A stretch of DNA of 6,649 nt from JALSRY01 sp964428275 (lineage in GTDB: Bacteria > Planctomycetota > Phycisphaerae > UBA1845 > Fen-1342): assembly GCA_964428275.1 (NCBI GenBank), contig CAYRXN010000043.1, positions 1 to 6,649 of the forward strand. The letters are read 5' to 3'. Under the pieces are notes generated by a model, which was not told the DNA's origin, made no database searches, and worked only from the letters and a program-made list of their open reading frames with translations. Shown here in pieces: positions 6,201 to 6,649 of this stretch. The stretch's first letter is position 1; each line of letters begins with the position of its first letter. The translations under genes were made by a program, and so were the position numbers.

Positions 6201-6227
6201 GCGCCGGCGCAAGAACCGGGCCGGCGC
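6201..6227 (+). terminator. GC-rich hairpin after the dockerin-type gene, possible U-less terminator
   Basis: GCGCCGGC (6201-6208) and GCCGGCGC (6220-6227) pair perfectly over 8 bases around an 11-base loop. The hairpin starts 55 bases after the stop codon, and the first arm is also part of a 10-base palindrome (6201-6210). The position suits a transcription terminator or 3'-end protector, but no T-run follows, so the role is inferred from position and stability only. Confidence 0.35.
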
Positions 6228-6322
6228 CGCCGCGATCGCTCGCGGGTCGCCGGCCCCACTCCTCCTGTAGCTCGTGAAGCTTGGTGTCGCCCCGAGACAA
6301 CAGCAGGTATCGCGTTACCGGA

Positions 6323-6338
6323 CCGGTCGGCCGACCGG
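6323..6338. repeat. Perfect 16-base palindrome
   Basis: CCGGTCGGCCGACCGG is exactly self-complementary. It lies in the gene-free region downstream of the dockerin-type gene, next to another CCGG (6318-6321). A perfect 16-base palindrome is mildly unusual even at this base composition. It could be a dimeric protein-binding site or the tip of a repeat element. No flanking gene start makes it an obvious operator. Confidence 0.45.
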
Positions 6339-6649
6339 CGCGGCATGCTCCTTTCTCCGCCGGAGTTGCGGGTGGCACCGCGAGGCGGTGATGGTCCCTG
6401 CGCTTCCCGGCCTGGCTGCCTGCCTTCGATTGCCCGAAACAACCGCGAACGTGGTGTCGGGCGGAAGTGGCCTCCCAGCAGGCGGCGTGCTCGCTCCCGG
6501 CTGCTCCTCCGGCACGCGCTCCGCTATTTCATCTTTCCCCCGGAACCGGTCCAGGTCAAAGGGGGATTCCGCGCAGCCCTTCTGACGCCGGGGAGAGTGC
6601 GTTTGTATCGGACGTTTGTGCGAAAAATGGGTGGGTTTCCGGGAAATCC

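Larger units (their letters stand above)
6146..6649. other. Gene-free, repeat-rich region downstream of the dockerin-type gene
   Basis: No gene can be supported in these 504 bases. The stretch holds a G-run (13 G in 14 bases, 6175-6188), a GC hairpin (6201-6227), a palindrome (6323-6338) and two copies of CGTTTGT 13 bases apart (6600-6606 and 6613-6619). A plus-strand frame from ATG 6345 is open to the window edge, but its third-position G+C (about 65% by hand count) is well below the roughly 84% seen at the start of gltX. It also has no clear ribosome site, so I do not call it a gene. Confidence 0.5.

Noticed and set aside
6049..6378. Minus-strand open frame with a protein-like stretch (TRYLLLSRGDTKLHELQEEW)
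   Set aside because: It would start at GTG without a ribosome site, overlaps the 3' end of the dockerin-type gene antisense, and only about 25 residues look protein-like with no family I recognise.

Overview
The window looks like a piece of a high-GC chromosome from a planctomycete, most likely of the Phycisphaerae type. The main reason is the plus-strand secreted protein at 4853-6145, which ends in two dockerin-like calcium loops of a kind common in that phylum. It also carries FS(L/V)-type repeat units that I associate with planctomycete surface proteins. The oversized glutamyl-tRNA synthetase is compatible with this assignment, which is inference because no marker gene or rRNA is present.

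Layout. Three genes lie on the minus strand. From right to left, in transcription order, they are gltX (glutamyl-tRNA synthetase, 3912-2254), kbl (2-amino-3-ketobutyrate CoA ligase, 1855-662) and a nitroreductase-family protein (464 to beyond position 1). They are separated by 398 and 197 bases, so they need not form a tight operon. A good -10 box directly before kbl suggests kbl has its own promoter. The gltX-kbl gap is unusually rich in potential stem-loops. Two genes lie on the plus strand and are divergent from gltX. The first is an exported redoxin-domain protein (4093-4710). The second is the large secreted repeat/dockerin protein (4853-6145), which has its own TAGAAT promoter-like box. 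The last 504 bases hold no gene I can support. They contain GC-rich inverted repeats, a G-run and a perfect 16-base palindrome.

Function. The minus-strand genes are cytoplasmic housekeeping or metabolic functions: tRNA charging, threonine-to-glycine catabolism and flavin-dependent reduction. The plus-strand genes encode exported proteins, one for thiol redox chemistry and one structural or surface protein. Nothing links them into one pathway. I see no mobile element, CRISPR array, tRNA or rRNA. Nothing here amounts to a clearly new system. The observations most worth a second look are the insertion after the KMSKR loop of GltX, the internal repeats of the secreted protein, and the competing hairpins between gltX and kbl.
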